Below, one piece after another: positions 45,520-55,232 of a stretch of DNA of 64,000 nucleotides. The stretch's first letter is position 1, and each line of letters starts with the position of its first letter. The DNA is taken from positions 1 to 64,000 of the forward strand of contig CALLVX010000052.1 in NCBI GenBank assembly GCA_938010765.1, given 5' to 3'. Below the pieces are notes generated by a model, which worked only from the letters and a program-made list of their open reading frames with translations, ran no database searches and had not been told where the DNA came from. This DNA comes from an uncultured Flavobacteriaceae bacterium (GTDB lineage: Bacteria; Bacteroidota; Bacteroidia; Flavobacteriales; Flavobacteriaceae). Made by a program: the position numbers and the translations under genes.

Positions 45520-46131
45520 GTGACGCGAACACAATCTCATATCGCTGTTCTTATACTCGCCGCCGGGGCTTCCCGCCGTATGGGGCGTCCCAAACAATTA
45601 CTAGCTTGGAGCGATACGACCTTATTGGGCAATGCCATCGAGAATGCGAAAGCTTCCAATGCGCATGAGGTTATAGTAGTAGTAGGGGCCAAAGCGGAAT
45701 TTATTCGTAGGGAAGCGACCAAGCATTATGTTCCTACCGTACAAAATGATGATTGGGAGCAGGGGATGGGTAGTTCTATTATTTGTGGACTAAGTTATCT
45801 CTTACAGCAACGGACGGCCTATACAGGAGTCTTAATTCTATTAGCGGACCAACCCTTAATAGATACCGCCTACCTCAACAAAATGATGCAATGTTTTCAA
45901 GATGGCACACGCGGGATTGTCGCGACCAAGTACAATGAAAAGGCGGGCGTGCCCGCCCTTTTTGGAAATTCCTACTTTGAACCTCTTCAATTGCTCAACC
46001 AAGAGTATGGGGCCAAAACCCTACTAAAAATGCATACTAAAGATACCTTGCTGCTAGATGCTGGCAATAAGATTTCCGATATCGATACCCCCGAAGATTA
46101 TCATGGGCTTCGCACCGGTGACAGTAAATAA
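45520..46131 (+). CDS. mocA: Molybdenum cofactor cytidylyltransferase (MocA-type)
   Basis: 203 residues. The nucleotidyltransferase signature LILAAGASRRMGRPKQLL is at about 11-28, followed by VVVGAKAEF, DDWEQGMGSSIICGL and LLADQPLID. It starts with GTG. MocA adds CMP to Mo-molybdopterin to give the MCD form used by CO dehydrogenase and related hydroxylases. It lies 1.7 kb beyond coxF in the same direction, so it closes the cox gene set functionally. Confidence 0.85.
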   Translation: MTRTQSHIAVLILAAGASRRMGRPKQLLAWSDTTLLGNAIENAKASNAHEVIVVVGAKAEFIRREATKHYVPTVQNDDWEQGMGSSIICGLSYLLQQRTAYTGVLILLADQPLIDTAYLNKMMQCFQDGTRGIVATKYNEKAGVPALFGNSYFEPLQLLNQEYGAKTLLKMHTKDTLLLDAGNKISDIDTPEDYHGLRTGDSK

Positions 46132-46347
46132 ACTACTGCCGGTTGTATTCCTAACTCCCTTGCATGCATTTTTTGACTTGGAAAACCACAAGGACCGGAT
46201 ACTTAAGGCATTATTTTTTACGTTATAATCCAACGAGAATCATACGAAGTGCGCCGTTCATCGAAAAAATAGCGCTTTTTGTATAAAATTGGCTTGGCGA
46301 TTTAAACCAATGATCCGCAGCCTTGTCTTACTTAAAAATATACTCCC

Positions 46348-47319
46348 ATGCAAAAACGTACACCTACACTCGTAAAATTTGGCCTCCTATTTTTAATCGT
46401 CACTACTCCTTTAAATGCGCAAGACGTTGCTTCGATAGAGGCAACCAGTGACGATATTAGCGAAAATCTCGATTTGAAAGCAGTTGCTTCCGTCTTTGGT
46501 GACACCAAAGACCTAGAGACGTTTGAACAAAAGTTGAATGATCCCGAAGCGCCACTATCGAATCTAGATCTTAATGAAGATGGCTATGTAGATTACCTAC
46601 GGGTCATCGAAACGATGGAGGAAGATACGCATGTAATTGTGCTACAGGCGGTATTGGACGAAAACGTATACCAAGATGTAGCCACTATTGAAGTGGAAAA
46701 AGACACCCAAGGTACCACACATGTGCAGGTAGTAGGAAATATCTATGTGTACGGAACGGGGTATATCGTTCAGCCAGTCTACGTGCATCGACCAGTTATT
46801 TTTAATTGGTTGTGGAGCTCCACCTACCGACCGTATCGTTCGGTCTATTATTGGGGGTATTATCCAAAACACTACAGTATTTGGAAACCTTTTCACCTAA
46901 CTCACTACAAAAAGAATGTATTGGTACATGTGAATGTAAAACATACCTATCGTCGTACAACTGTTCGCTACAGTACAAAGGCCGTGCGTTTGCATACAAA
47001 GGTACACCGCAACGATTACGCGCTAAGATACCCGCAAAGAGCGCATGCGGTACGAGTCACTACTGTTCGCAAGACCAATGGTACTTCTAAAAGGGTGGCA
47101 ACAGTACGTAGAACGAATGCGCCTACAAAACGGGTGGCAACATCCAAGGAAACCAATAGTAAACGAAAGGCGGTTGTGGTAAGCACGAGTTCGAATGGTA
47201 CCCGCACTGTAAAGGCGGCCAAGGTTCAAAAGACCCCTGACAACAAGGAAGGCACAAAAACGAAAGTTAAAAAGAGAAAGGTTACGAAAAAGAAGGTTGT
47301 AAAGAAGAAAAGGAAATAA
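46348..47319 (+). CDS. Secreted protein with very basic C-terminal tail
   Basis: 323 residues. A signal peptide ends near LNAQ (about 25). An acidic N-domain (25-140) contains DLNEDGYVDYLRV, an EF-hand/dockerin-like Ca loop. A Tyr/Trp-rich segment (about 140-195, YRPYRSVYYWGYYPKHYS) follows. The last ~130 residues are Arg/Lys/Thr repeats (KRVATVRRTN, KRVATSKETN) ending in an almost pure Lys/Arg run. It may bind polyanions at the cell surface; the family is unrecognised. Confidence 0.7.
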   Translation: MQKRTPTLVKFGLLFLIVTTPLNAQDVASIEATSDDISENLDLKAVASVFGDTKDLETFEQKLNDPEAPLSNLDLNEDGYVDYLRVIETMEEDTHVIVLQAVLDENVYQDVATIEVEKDTQGTTHVQVVGNIYVYGTGYIVQPVYVHRPVIFNWLWSSTYRPYRSVYYWGYYPKHYSIWKPFHLTHYKKNVLVHVNVKHTYRRTTVRYSTKAVRLHTKVHRNDYALRYPQRAHAVRVTTVRKTNGTSKRVATVRRTNAPTKRVATSKETNSKRKAVVVSTSSNGTRTVKAAKVQKTPDNKEGTKTKVKKRKVTKKKVVKKKRK

Positions 47320-47342
47320 GGAAACTACTATATATTCAGTAC

Positions 47343-47376
47343 AGACCCTTATGGAAATGCCATAAGGGTCTTTTTT
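47343..47376 (+). terminator. Intrinsic terminator
   Basis: Stem AGACCCTTATGG (47343-47354) with its complement at 47360-47371, five-base loop, then a T-run. It follows the basic secreted protein gene by 24 bp. Confidence 0.9.
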
Positions 47377-47461
47377 CGTTCTTTTAGGATGAGTTTGGCA
47401 AATTCCCTTGAATACGAATCAAGAATTTATAGTAAATTCATCTCTCTTAAACTTTAAAAAG

Positions 47462-48556
47462 ATGATGTCCAAAAAATTCGTTTCACTTGCCATTTTTATA
47501 TTGCTTCCTGTTGGTTCGTTATTCGCTCAAGATATGAGTTTTGAGGATTACAATCCTACTCCTACCTTGGTGGTAGAAGGCTCGGAAGTGCCCAGTGCCA
47601 AATTTCCCTTTATTGATGTACACAGCCACCAACGCGATATGTCTGCCCAGGCATTGAAGAATATGATTGTCGATATGGACCGAATCAACGAAGGTATTAT
47701 GGTGAATCTCAGTGGGGGTTCGGGCAAGCGAATTCAGGACATGGTAGAAAGTATAAAGGCCAACTACCCAAATAGGTTCGTCGTTTTCGCCAATGTTAAT
47801 TTTGACGGGGTAGGCGAGACTGGCTGGTCGGAGAAGGCGACAAAGCAGCTAGAAACAGATGTGAAAACCGGTGCTAAAGGTCTAAAGATCTATAAGAGCC
47901 TTGGGTTGCGCTACAAAGATAGTGATGGTAATCGGCTTGCTATCGATGATTCAAGACTAGATCCTATTTGGGCCAAGTGTGCGGAATTGGGAATTCCCGT
48001 ATTAATTCATGCTGCCGATCCAAAGTCGTTCTGGGATGAAATGGATAGTAAGAATGAGCGTTGGTTAGAGCTAAAGACACGTCCTAGAAGAAAACGTTCT
48101 GCTACGAATCCGGCGCCATGGCAACAGATTATTGATGAGCAGCACAATATGTTCAAAAAACACCCCAACACAAAATTTATCAATGCTCATATGGGGTGGT
48201 ATGCCAATAACCTCGAAAAACTCGGAACACTTTTAGATGAAATACCCAACATGTCAGTCGGTATCGGGGCGATTATTGCCGAGTTGGGCAGGCAGCCCAA
48301 GGCCGCGCACGCATTCTTTGTGAAGTACCAAAATCGTATTCTTTTTGGGAAGGATAGTTGGAAACCGGAAGAATTCCCGACCTATTTTCGAGTACTGGAA
48401 AGCGATGATGAATACTTTCCCTATTATAAAAAATACCATGCTTTTTGGGCAATGTATGGCTTAGACCTCCCAGATGATGTTTTGAAAAAGGTCTATTATA
48501 AAAATGCCCTGAAACTCATACCCGACTTAGACAGTAGTTTGTTTCCCAAGGATTAG
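47462..48556 (+). CDS. Amidohydrolase (metal-dependent hydrolase), secreted
   Basis: 364 residues from ATG 47462 (MMSKKFVSLAIFILLPVGSLFAQ, a signal peptide); the longer frame from 47408 adds residues ahead of it. TIM-barrel metal ligands appear as FIDVHSHQRD (HxH), lysine GLKIYKSLGL, PVLIHAAD and FINAHMGW, and FGKDSWK with the final Asp. The fold is that of amidohydrolase family 2. Substrate is unknown; it is probably periplasmic. Confidence 0.8.
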   Translation: MMSKKFVSLAIFILLPVGSLFAQDMSFEDYNPTPTLVVEGSEVPSAKFPFIDVHSHQRDMSAQALKNMIVDMDRINEGIMVNLSGGSGKRIQDMVESIKANYPNRFVVFANVNFDGVGETGWSEKATKQLETDVKTGAKGLKIYKSLGLRYKDSDGNRLAIDDSRLDPIWAKCAELGIPVLIHAADPKSFWDEMDSKNERWLELKTRPRRKRSATNPAPWQQIIDEQHNMFKKHPNTKFINAHMGWYANNLEKLGTLLDEIPNMSVGIGAIIAELGRQPKAAHAFFVKYQNRILFGKDSWKPEEFPTYFRVLESDDEYFPYYKKYHAFWAMYGLDLPDDVLKKVYYKNALKLIPDLDSSLFPKD

Positions 48557-49068
48557 ATTAAATACAGGGCGGTGAATACTATCAATACTAAACTTAAGTT
48601 TGATTTTTAAATTTAAATTTTTTAGTATTAAATAAGGAGTACCCAATAATCAAGATTTCTTTTTCTTTTCGGAACTTTCCGCGGGGCCATAATCCTGAAA
48701 AATACCGCAAGAACGCTCCTTTTTTATCAGAGAACGGTTTGTTTCTTTTTTCTTTTTGGCAAAGGCCTTTATCTGTGGTGATAAATAATTCATCGTAAGG
48801 TACATTAGAACTGCAAAACGATTTGTGTCTTAAAATATTGTTTATCTACTTATATACTACGAATTTAAGGGCAGTCCCGTGTCTTATACCAAGTAATTAG
48901 GTTATTTTATTGACATATTCAAGTCTGTAGTAGAAATTTTTATAGTTTTTGTGATAAAAAGAAAGTTTCAGATACTAATGGTAAGTGAAGATGGTATAAA
49001 CCACCCTTTTAAACGTTTAAAGTATATTGAAATAGTACCCCAAACCTAAAAACCAACTGTTCAAATAC
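48557..49068. other. Intergenic region, 512 bp
   Basis: AT-rich. It contains one 51-codon minus-strand frame (listed separately) and presumably the promoter of the ECF sigma gene; no other element is evident. Confidence 0.6.
48650..48805 (-). CDS. Candidate small Lys-rich protein (51 aa)
   Basis: ATG 48805, TGA 48650. MYLTMNYLSPQIKAFAKKKK is followed by a basic, soluble sequence with one Cys (RSCGIFQDYG) and a Lys-rich end. An ATG at 48793 is an alternative start. Composition is protein-like, but only length and codon use support it. It may bind nucleic acid. Confidence 0.45.
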   Translation of the reverse strand: MYLTMNYLSPQIKAFAKKKKETNRSLIKKERSCGIFQDYGPAESSEKKKKS

Positions 49069-49560
49069 ATGAACAAAGAAGCTGATTTTGTGAAGTTAAT
49101 CAGGGCGAATGAGGGCATTTTGTTCAAGATTACCACGGTATATACAGACAACAGTGCGGATCAACAAGATTTATACCAAGATATTGTTTATCAGCTTTGG
49201 AAGTCCTTTGATAGTTTTCGGAACGAATCAAAAATAAGTACTTGGATGTATCGCGTGGCAATGAATACTGCCTTGACCCAAATACGAAGTAAAAAACGCA
49301 CTGGACATTCTGTATCCATTGAAAAAACGGTCCTTAAGCAGACCGATAGTTATGAAGCACAATGGGAAACGCGACTACAACTGCTTTACAAACATATTCA
49401 TAGGCTAAATGTACTGGAAAAAGGCCTTATGCTATTGCTGTTAGAAGGCAAGAAATATGATGAAATTGCAGAGATTACCGGTTTGAGCCCCTCAAACGTG
49501 GGGACACGTATTTCCCGTATCAAACAAAAATTGAAATTGCAGTTAACGAAAACTGATTAG
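49069..49560 (+). CDS. ECF-type RNA polymerase sigma factor
   Basis: 163 residues. Region 2 is seen as QQDLYQDIVYQLWKSFDSFR and KISTWMYRVAMNTAL (about 31-72), and region 4 as YDEIAEITGLSPSNVGTRISRIKQKL (about 127-152). It directs RNA polymerase to a small regulon in response to an envelope or redox signal. The adjacent membrane protein starts 1 bp after its stop and is a likely regulator. Confidence 0.88.
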   Translation: MNKEADFVKLIRANEGILFKITTVYTDNSADQQDLYQDIVYQLWKSFDSFRNESKISTWMYRVAMNTALTQIRSKKRTGHSVSIEKTVLKQTDSYEAQWETRLQLLYKHIHRLNVLEKGLMLLLLEGKKYDEIAEITGLSPSNVGTRISRIKQKLKLQLTKTD

Positions 49561-49561
49561 A

Positions 49562-50158
49562 ATGGAACTAGAAGAACTACAGGCCACTTGGGCCCAAATG
49601 AGCACAGAACTCGAACATCAAAAAATAATAACCAACGAAATTATTTTACAAATGACACAACAACGTTATACCAATAAATTCAGTAAAATTACCTTTTATG
49701 AATCTATCGGAGCCTTTATCTGCCTTATTATGGCTGCTTATATTATCGTGAATTTTGCAAGTCTTACAACCTGGTACTTACAATTGTCAGGGATCCTGAG
49801 CCTTGCTTTCCTCGTTATACTACCCATCCTGGTCCTACGGGCGCTAAAGCGAATCCAAAACTTAGGGGTAAAAGATGCGAATTATTCAGATATGATTATT
49901 CGATTTACCAAGGCGAAGAAGCATCTTTTATTCCTACAACGACTGGGAATGTACCTGACTTTTCTGTTTTTTTTAACGGTAATGCCGGTATTTAATATGA
50001 TTTTAAAGGGAAATGACATTTTCTTAAACTATCAAGCGTCCTTGTGGTACATTCCGGTAGTTGGTGTTTTTTTGTTTTTCCTTGGCCGATGGGGCTATGG
50101 TTGCTATAAAGGCATTACAAATTCTGCCGAGACGATTCTAAAGGAGCTAGAGGGGTGA
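49562..50158 (+). CDS. Membrane protein, probable partner of the ECF sigma factor
   Basis: 198 residues: a helical N-terminus (MELEELQATWAQMSTELEHQK) and four hydrophobic segments (about 45-62, 69-87, 125-143, 160-178). It does not show a classic anti-sigma zinc motif. It is directly coupled to the ECF gene, as sigma-regulator pairs of this type are, so it may restrain the sigma factor. Confidence 0.65.
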   Translation: MELEELQATWAQMSTELEHQKIITNEIILQMTQQRYTNKFSKITFYESIGAFICLIMAAYIIVNFASLTTWYLQLSGILSLAFLVILPILVLRALKRIQNLGVKDANYSDMIIRFTKAKKHLLFLQRLGMYLTFLFFLTVMPVFNMILKGNDIFLNYQASLWYIPVVGVFLFFLGRWGYGCYKGITNSAETILKELEG

Positions 50159-50177
50159 GGTGCTTAAATTAAGAAGT

Positions 50178-50210
50178 AAACTACCTCGTGCACTCGCCCC
50201 GAGGTAGTTT
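50178..50210 (+). terminator. Possible terminator after the ECF operon
   Basis: Stem AAACTACCTCG (50178-50188) with its complement at 50200-50210, loop 11 bases. The following T-run is short, so efficiency is uncertain. Confidence 0.5.
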
Positions 50211-50274
50211 AGTCAAGGATACATACATGCTTTATACCCACGGCCATATCTGGTAACTTTATTTCTGGTTTTAG

Positions 50275-50282
50275 TATATTTG
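50275..50282 (+). promoter_or_regulatory. -7 promoter element of the M16 gene
   Basis: Perfect TATATTTG, 27 bp ahead of the ATG. No good TTG is seen at -33. Confidence 0.5.
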
Positions 50283-50308
50283 AAAGATTCATCAACATCT
50301 ATAAAAAA

Positions 50309-53130
50309 ATGAACCTCTCAAAACTAGCATTCCTTTCTCTTTTACTTTGTTCAATTACGTTTGCCAATACTTTGCAGGCACAAGAAGACGGGTTTTCTAT
50401 TGCCTATGAAAAGTTTACTCTCGACAATGGTTTGGAAGTGATTTTACATGAAGACCATAGTGATCCTATAGTGGCGGTAGCAACTATGATGCATGTAGGT
50501 TCTAACCGTGAGAAACCAGGGAAGACAGGTTTCGCACATTTCTTTGAACACATGAGTTTCAATGATTCGGAGAACGTACCGGTAGGCGCCAATCGCAAGA
50601 TGATTCCAGAATGGGGCGGCAGTCGAAATGGAGGTACTTGGAGCGATGGTACAGTGTACTACGAGGTAGTTCCCAAAGATGCTTTTGAAAAAATATTGTG
50701 GATTGATTCAGATCGCTTTGGTTATATGATCAATACGGTTACCGAGGCCGCATTAGAACGGGAGAAGCAAGTGGTAAAGAATGAGAAACGCCAACGTGTA
50801 GATAACAGGGCTTATGGCTATACCAATGAAATCCTTCGAAAAAATATGTATCCGCAAGGGCATCCGTATAGTTGGACGGTAATTGGGCAGTTGCCTGATT
50901 TACAAGCGGCTACCATTGATGATGTGAAAGAGTTTTATAAGGAATACTACGGCGCTAGTAATGCCTCTTTGGTAATTGCCGGCGATATAGATATCAAAGA
51001 AACAAAGACGTTGGTAGAAAAATGGTTTGGAGAAATTCCGAGTGGCCCGGTAGTGGCGCCCTTAGCGCCAATGCCAGTTACATTGGCCGAAACTAAATCG
51101 TTATATTTTGAAGATAACTTCGCAAAACTACCTGAATTACGAATGGTTTTCCCCACTGTTGAAGAATACCATAAAGATGGTTATGCACTTCAAGTTTTAG
51201 GGCAATTGTTAAGTAGTAGTAAAACAGCGCCTTTATACCAAGTGCTCGTGGAAGAAGAAAAACTGGCGCCAGCTGTGTATACGTATCAAAATAGTAGCGA
51301 GCTAGCAGGAGAATTTACATTTAACATTCGCGCAAACGCCCAAACGGATTTGGATATGGTAAAGGCCGCCATTGAAAAAGCTCTGAAACGCTTTGAAGAA
51401 AAGGGCGTGAATAGTAAAGATTTAAAACGAATTAAGGCAGAATTGGAAACAGGGCTCTATCAAGGGTTCAGCACGGTTTTGAACAAAGCCTTTCAATTGG
51501 TGCAGGACAATGAATTTAAAGGAGATCCGGGCTATATCAGTAAAACGGCCGCTTTGACAAAGGCGGTTACCGAGGCCGACGTAATGCGGGTATATAACAA
51601 GTATATCAAAGGAAAAAACTACGTCATGACCAGTGTGGTGCCAAAAGAAGCAGCTTCGCTTGCTGTGGAAGGCAGTGCCTTGGCAGAAGTTTGGATCGAA
51701 CAGGTGAAGCAAGATGTAGCTGATGAAGAAGTAAGCCAAGGGGAAGAGGCGACATATGAGAAAACGCTCAGTACATATGACCGCAGCGAACCGGCCTTTG
51801 GTGAGACCCCTTTATTCAAATCTCCCGATATATGGCAAACCACCCTTGAAAATGGAATGAAGGTCTTGGGAATAGAAAATAATGAGGTCCCGATTGTACA
51901 GTTTAGTATAAGTATTCCCGGGGGCCATCTATTAGACCCGAAGGGAAAGTCGGGCGTGGGTAGTCTATTGAGCGATTTGATGATGCAAGGCACCGCTAAC
52001 AAGACGGCCGCAGAATTAGAGGAAGCAATAGGGTTATTAGGCGCTTCCATCAACGTTTATTCACGCTATGAAGATTTTTACATTGCTGGTTCTTGTTTGT
52101 CTAAAAACTTGGAACCTGTGATGAAGTTGGTAGAAGAAATAGTATTGGAACCTCGATGGGATATCACTGAGTACGAACGCCTAATGCAAGCGTTAAAGAC
52201 GAACTTAAAAGGACAGGAGGCCAACCCGGATGCAATCGCCGATAATAATTTTTACAAGCTATTATATGGCCCTGATCATATCTTTTCAAAGCCGGGAGAA
52301 GGCACCTTTGAAAGTATCAAAACATTTCAATAGCAGATTTAAAAGATTACTATGACAAGCTTTCGTCAGAGAACAGTACTTTGCATATTGCTGGGAACAC
52401 TACCAAAGAAGAAGTTAAAAAAACATTAATCTCCTTGTCTACTAAATGGAACGTAAAAGCCATGGCCATGCCTGCCTACAAACTTCCTGAAACACCAAAA
52501 AAAGATCATATTTACTTTATCGATGTGCCAGATGCAAAACAATCGGTCGTATATGTCGGGAAATTGGCACTTTCAAGGGGAGATGCCGAATACAATAAAC
52601 TCAATTTTGCAAATGAAATACTGGGTGGGGGCAGTAGCGGAAAATTGTTCCAGACGCTTCGGATCGAAAAGGGGTATACCTACGGCGCATATTCTAGTAT
52701 CACCCGTTTAAATGAAGTAGCTCCCTTCTTCGTTCGCACAAGCGTACGTGCAAATGCTACCTTACCCTCGCTTGAGATTATTAGGGACATGCTAACCGGG
52801 TACGAAGGCTCTTTTGACGAGGATGCAGTAAAATTGACTCAAAATAAAATTGTTAAACAAAATACGAGGGCCTTTGAAAGTCTCAATGCCAAATTGGGAA
52901 TTTTACGCACTATGAGCAAGTATAAGCTCCCGATGGATTATCTTGATGAAAACCAAAAGGAACTGATGGGTATGAGCTTGTCAGATTTTAAAAATGTGAT
53001 AAACAAACACTTAAATGAAAAGGAGATGATTTATGTGATAGTAGCAGATAAAGTCACCCAATTCGAAGAGGTAAAAAAATTAGGTAAGGAAATCACCGAA
53101 CTGGATATTCATGGTAATCTGGTAGAGTGA
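50309..53130 (+). pseudogene. M16 zinc peptidase (two-domain), broken by a frameshift
   Basis: The first 674 codons end at TAG 52331, and the rest continues in another frame to 53130; joined, ~940 residues. Signal peptide MNLSKLAFLSLLLCSITFAN; HxxEH zinc motif HFFEH at 77-81 and the downstream Glu in EREKQVV (about 150). The second half (from ~515) is the non-catalytic M16 domain, with ISIPGGHLLDPKGKSG and, after the break, GGGSSGKLFQTLRIEKG. The interval is one base short of 941 codons; ACATTTC at about 52328 would read on correctly as ACAATTTC. The N-half keeps its catalytic motif but would lack the final ~265 residues. Confidence 0.85.
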
Positions 53131-53219
53131 ACAATGAACAATTGACAGTAGCTTGGTACTTGGTCTTGTTCAACAGTAATCGGTAATAAAGTTTTGAGCT
53201 TGATACTTGCGCTTGACAT

Positions 53220-53852
53220 TTATAGCACCACTAGTTGTTTCTCGATATAATCTTGCACCAAGTACCAGTTCATTTTTAATACAAGTGCAGCCGAGGGGAG
53301 ATTATCGTCCTCAATGGCCGATATAATGGCTTCATGCTGGTTGTCAGAATTGAAGTAGAACGATTCATCTGACATAAAGGCTTTTTCATATAAGAAAACA
53401 CGCGTCTTTAAGTCACCTAGAATCTGTTGTGCTACGGTATTGCGATAGTTTTTGGTAAGCAGGTGATGAAATTCCATATATGAATTAATACGATCCAAAG
53501 GTCCTTCAGCTTCTTGGATTAGTTTTTGCTGTATTCGAAGGTTGACAATGGTCTGTTCATCGAAGACCGATTGTTCCAAAGCAAGCACCTCTAGCTGCGC
53601 TACGATTTCATATAGATTTTTTGCCTCATCATGGCTTAGTTCTTTGATGAAAAAACCACGATTGGGAATGGCTTCGATTACATGGGATTGCTGCAATTGC
53701 GTCAATGCCTCTCGAATAGGGGTTACACTCACATTCAACCTGCGTGCCAATGCCGCTAAATTAACAGAATCTCCAGCGTTTAATTCACCCTCTCGCATCT
53801 GTTTTAGTAAATGCTCGCGTACTTGATCTCTAACAATCATCTTTCCAATCAT
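53220..53852 (-). CDS. GntR-family regulator, FCD subgroup
   Basis: 210 residues. The winged helix-turn-helix lies at about 8-70 (LLKQMREGELNAGDSVNLAALARRLNVSVTPIREAL). The FCD effector domain (about 80-205) has the metal-binding pattern, with Asp/His-containing MEFHHLLTKN and the later DNQHEAIISAIED. It normally represses genes of sugar-acid or organic-acid use until an effector binds. Its own start abuts a palindrome of the right type (see operator), so it probably autoregulates. The target operon is not adjacent. Confidence 0.88.
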   Translation of the reverse strand: MIGKMIVRDQVREHLLKQMREGELNAGDSVNLAALARRLNVSVTPIREALTQLQQSHVIEAIPNRGFFIKELSHDEAKNLYEIVAQLEVLALEQSVFDEQTIVNLRIQQKLIQEAEGPLDRINSYMEFHHLLTKNYRNTVAQQILGDLKTRVFLYEKAFMSDESFYFNSDNQHEAIISAIEDDNLPSAALVLKMNWYLVQDYIEKQLVVL

Positions 53853-53891
53853 ATCACTAAAATAGCATATCGTATACGATTTTTTAGTGAT
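53853..53891. promoter_or_regulatory. Operator-like nested palindrome upstream of the GntR gene
   Basis: Perfect 12-bp palindrome ATCGTATACGAT at 53869-53880, enclosed by a second inverted repeat ATCACTAAAA (53853-53862) and TTTTAGTGAT (53882-53891). The core matches the ATnGTATACnAT class of FCD-type GntR operators, and it covers the 40 bp just ahead of the start codon. Confidence 0.7.
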
Positions 53892-54020
53892 TTTATTGTG
53901 AAATATGCTGAAATCGATGTTATTTTTAACGATTTTTTTAAGTTCTATAGGGAAATGACGACCAAATACACAGCAACACCTAGCAAGTTTTAGTATATTG
54001 AAGGGCTATTGTCTGTGAAA

Positions 54021-55232
54021 ATGAAGAATTTAGGATGGATATTACTTATGCCCTTGCAGCTCCTTTTTGGGCAAGCGTTGGAGTGCACGCAGTTGTTCAA
54101 CCCCGCAGACGGCGCCACAAACGTACCGGTTACTACCCTTTTTGAATGGAGCCAGGTTACTAGTGCCACGAGCTATCGAATCAATGCCGGTACGAGTTCG
54201 GGAGCACTCGATATTTTTGAGGGCTTGGATGTTGGTGATATTACCTCCTATGAGTTTTCACGTCAACTACCAACTGAACAGGCAATTTATGTAACAATTA
54301 TCCCCTACAACGATACAATGGAAAACTTGAGTTGCCCTGAGGTTGTATTTACAACGGGCATCCGTGTATTGCCTTCTTGTACTGAAATTATTAACCCGCA
54401 AGATGGTGATGCTTTAGTATCGGTCACTGCAAACATCACTTGGGTCAGGGATTTTACCGCCACTGGTTATTTTATGACTATTTACGAGAAAGATCCGGCG
54501 GGAATTCTTATATGGGATATGGAAGATGTGGGTAATGGCACTAACGCCCAACCTCCTGAGTTTAAACCTAGAACCCGATACTATGTAACAATTATCCCCT
54601 ATAATAGTGCAGGTATTGCTCCGGCCTGTGAACCAATTACCTTTACTACCGGTGACCCACTTCCATTACCTGACTGTGCCCAATTAACAATACCCGCACC
54701 GAATGGAAAGCAAATACCCTTGGATACCGGTTTGATTTGGAATCCTGTGGTCGGTGCCAATGGGTACATTCTCTCTGTCGGTACTTCTCCAGGTGGAGGA
54801 AACATAGTAGACAATCTAGATGTAGGAATGGCTACTTACTTTGATTTGCTTGGCGATTTACCATTGGGAACGCGAGTGTATGTGCAAATACGTAGTTATG
54901 AAGGGGCAAGAGAGTCGGAAATTTGTCCACTTACTTTTTTTGACACCTTTCGACCAACAACAGATGAGTTGGCAGATACCATCCCTAAATTTTTCACCCC
55001 CAATAATGATGGGGCTAATGACCTTTGGACGGTCGATGAAGTGGAGGATCTGGAAATCCAGGATGTTTTTGTTTTTGATCGGTATGGAAGACTGCTGGTA
55101 CAACTCGGCCCCGGTGAAGGTTGGAATGGTACTACCAGCGGTGGCCTGCCGGTACCTTCTGGTTCTTATTGGTATTCAGTGGGGGTTCTCAACTTTCCTC
55201 GTGTCAAAGGCTACCTGCTTCTGAAACGTTGA
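54021..55232 (+). CDS. T9SS type B cargo protein, fibronectin/Ig-like repeats
   Basis: 403 residues from ATG 54021 (MKNLGWILLMPLQLLFGQ, a signal peptide). Three repeated domains of about 100 residues each begin LFNPADGATNVPVTTLFEW, INPQDGDALVSVTANITW and LTIPAPNGKQIPLDTGLIW. The C-terminal sorting domain has FFTPNNDGANDLWTV, VFVFDRYGRLLVQ and SGSYWYSVGVLN, then KGYLLLKR, the gliding-motility-type signal for type IX secretion. Secreted and probably surface-anchored; ligand unknown. It is divergent from the GntR gene. Confidence 0.9.
   Translation: MKNLGWILLMPLQLLFGQALECTQLFNPADGATNVPVTTLFEWSQVTSATSYRINAGTSSGALDIFEGLDVGDITSYEFSRQLPTEQAIYVTIIPYNDTMENLSCPEVVFTTGIRVLPSCTEIINPQDGDALVSVTANITWVRDFTATGYFMTIYEKDPAGILIWDMEDVGNGTNAQPPEFKPRTRYYVTIIPYNSAGIAPACEPITFTTGDPLPLPDCAQLTIPAPNGKQIPLDTGLIWNPVVGANGYILSVGTSPGGGNIVDNLDVGMATYFDLLGDLPLGTRVYVQIRSYEGARESEICPLTFFDTFRPTTDELADTIPKFFTPNNDGANDLWTVDEVEDLEIQDVFVFDRYGRLLVQLGPGEGWNGTTSGGLPVPSGSYWYSVGVLNFPRVKGYLLLKR

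Noticed and set aside
44960-45523. 187-residue plus-strand frame rich in Arg, Thr and Lys
   Set aside because: It lies opposite a minus-strand frame with convincing membrane segments; its composition is that of a shadow frame.
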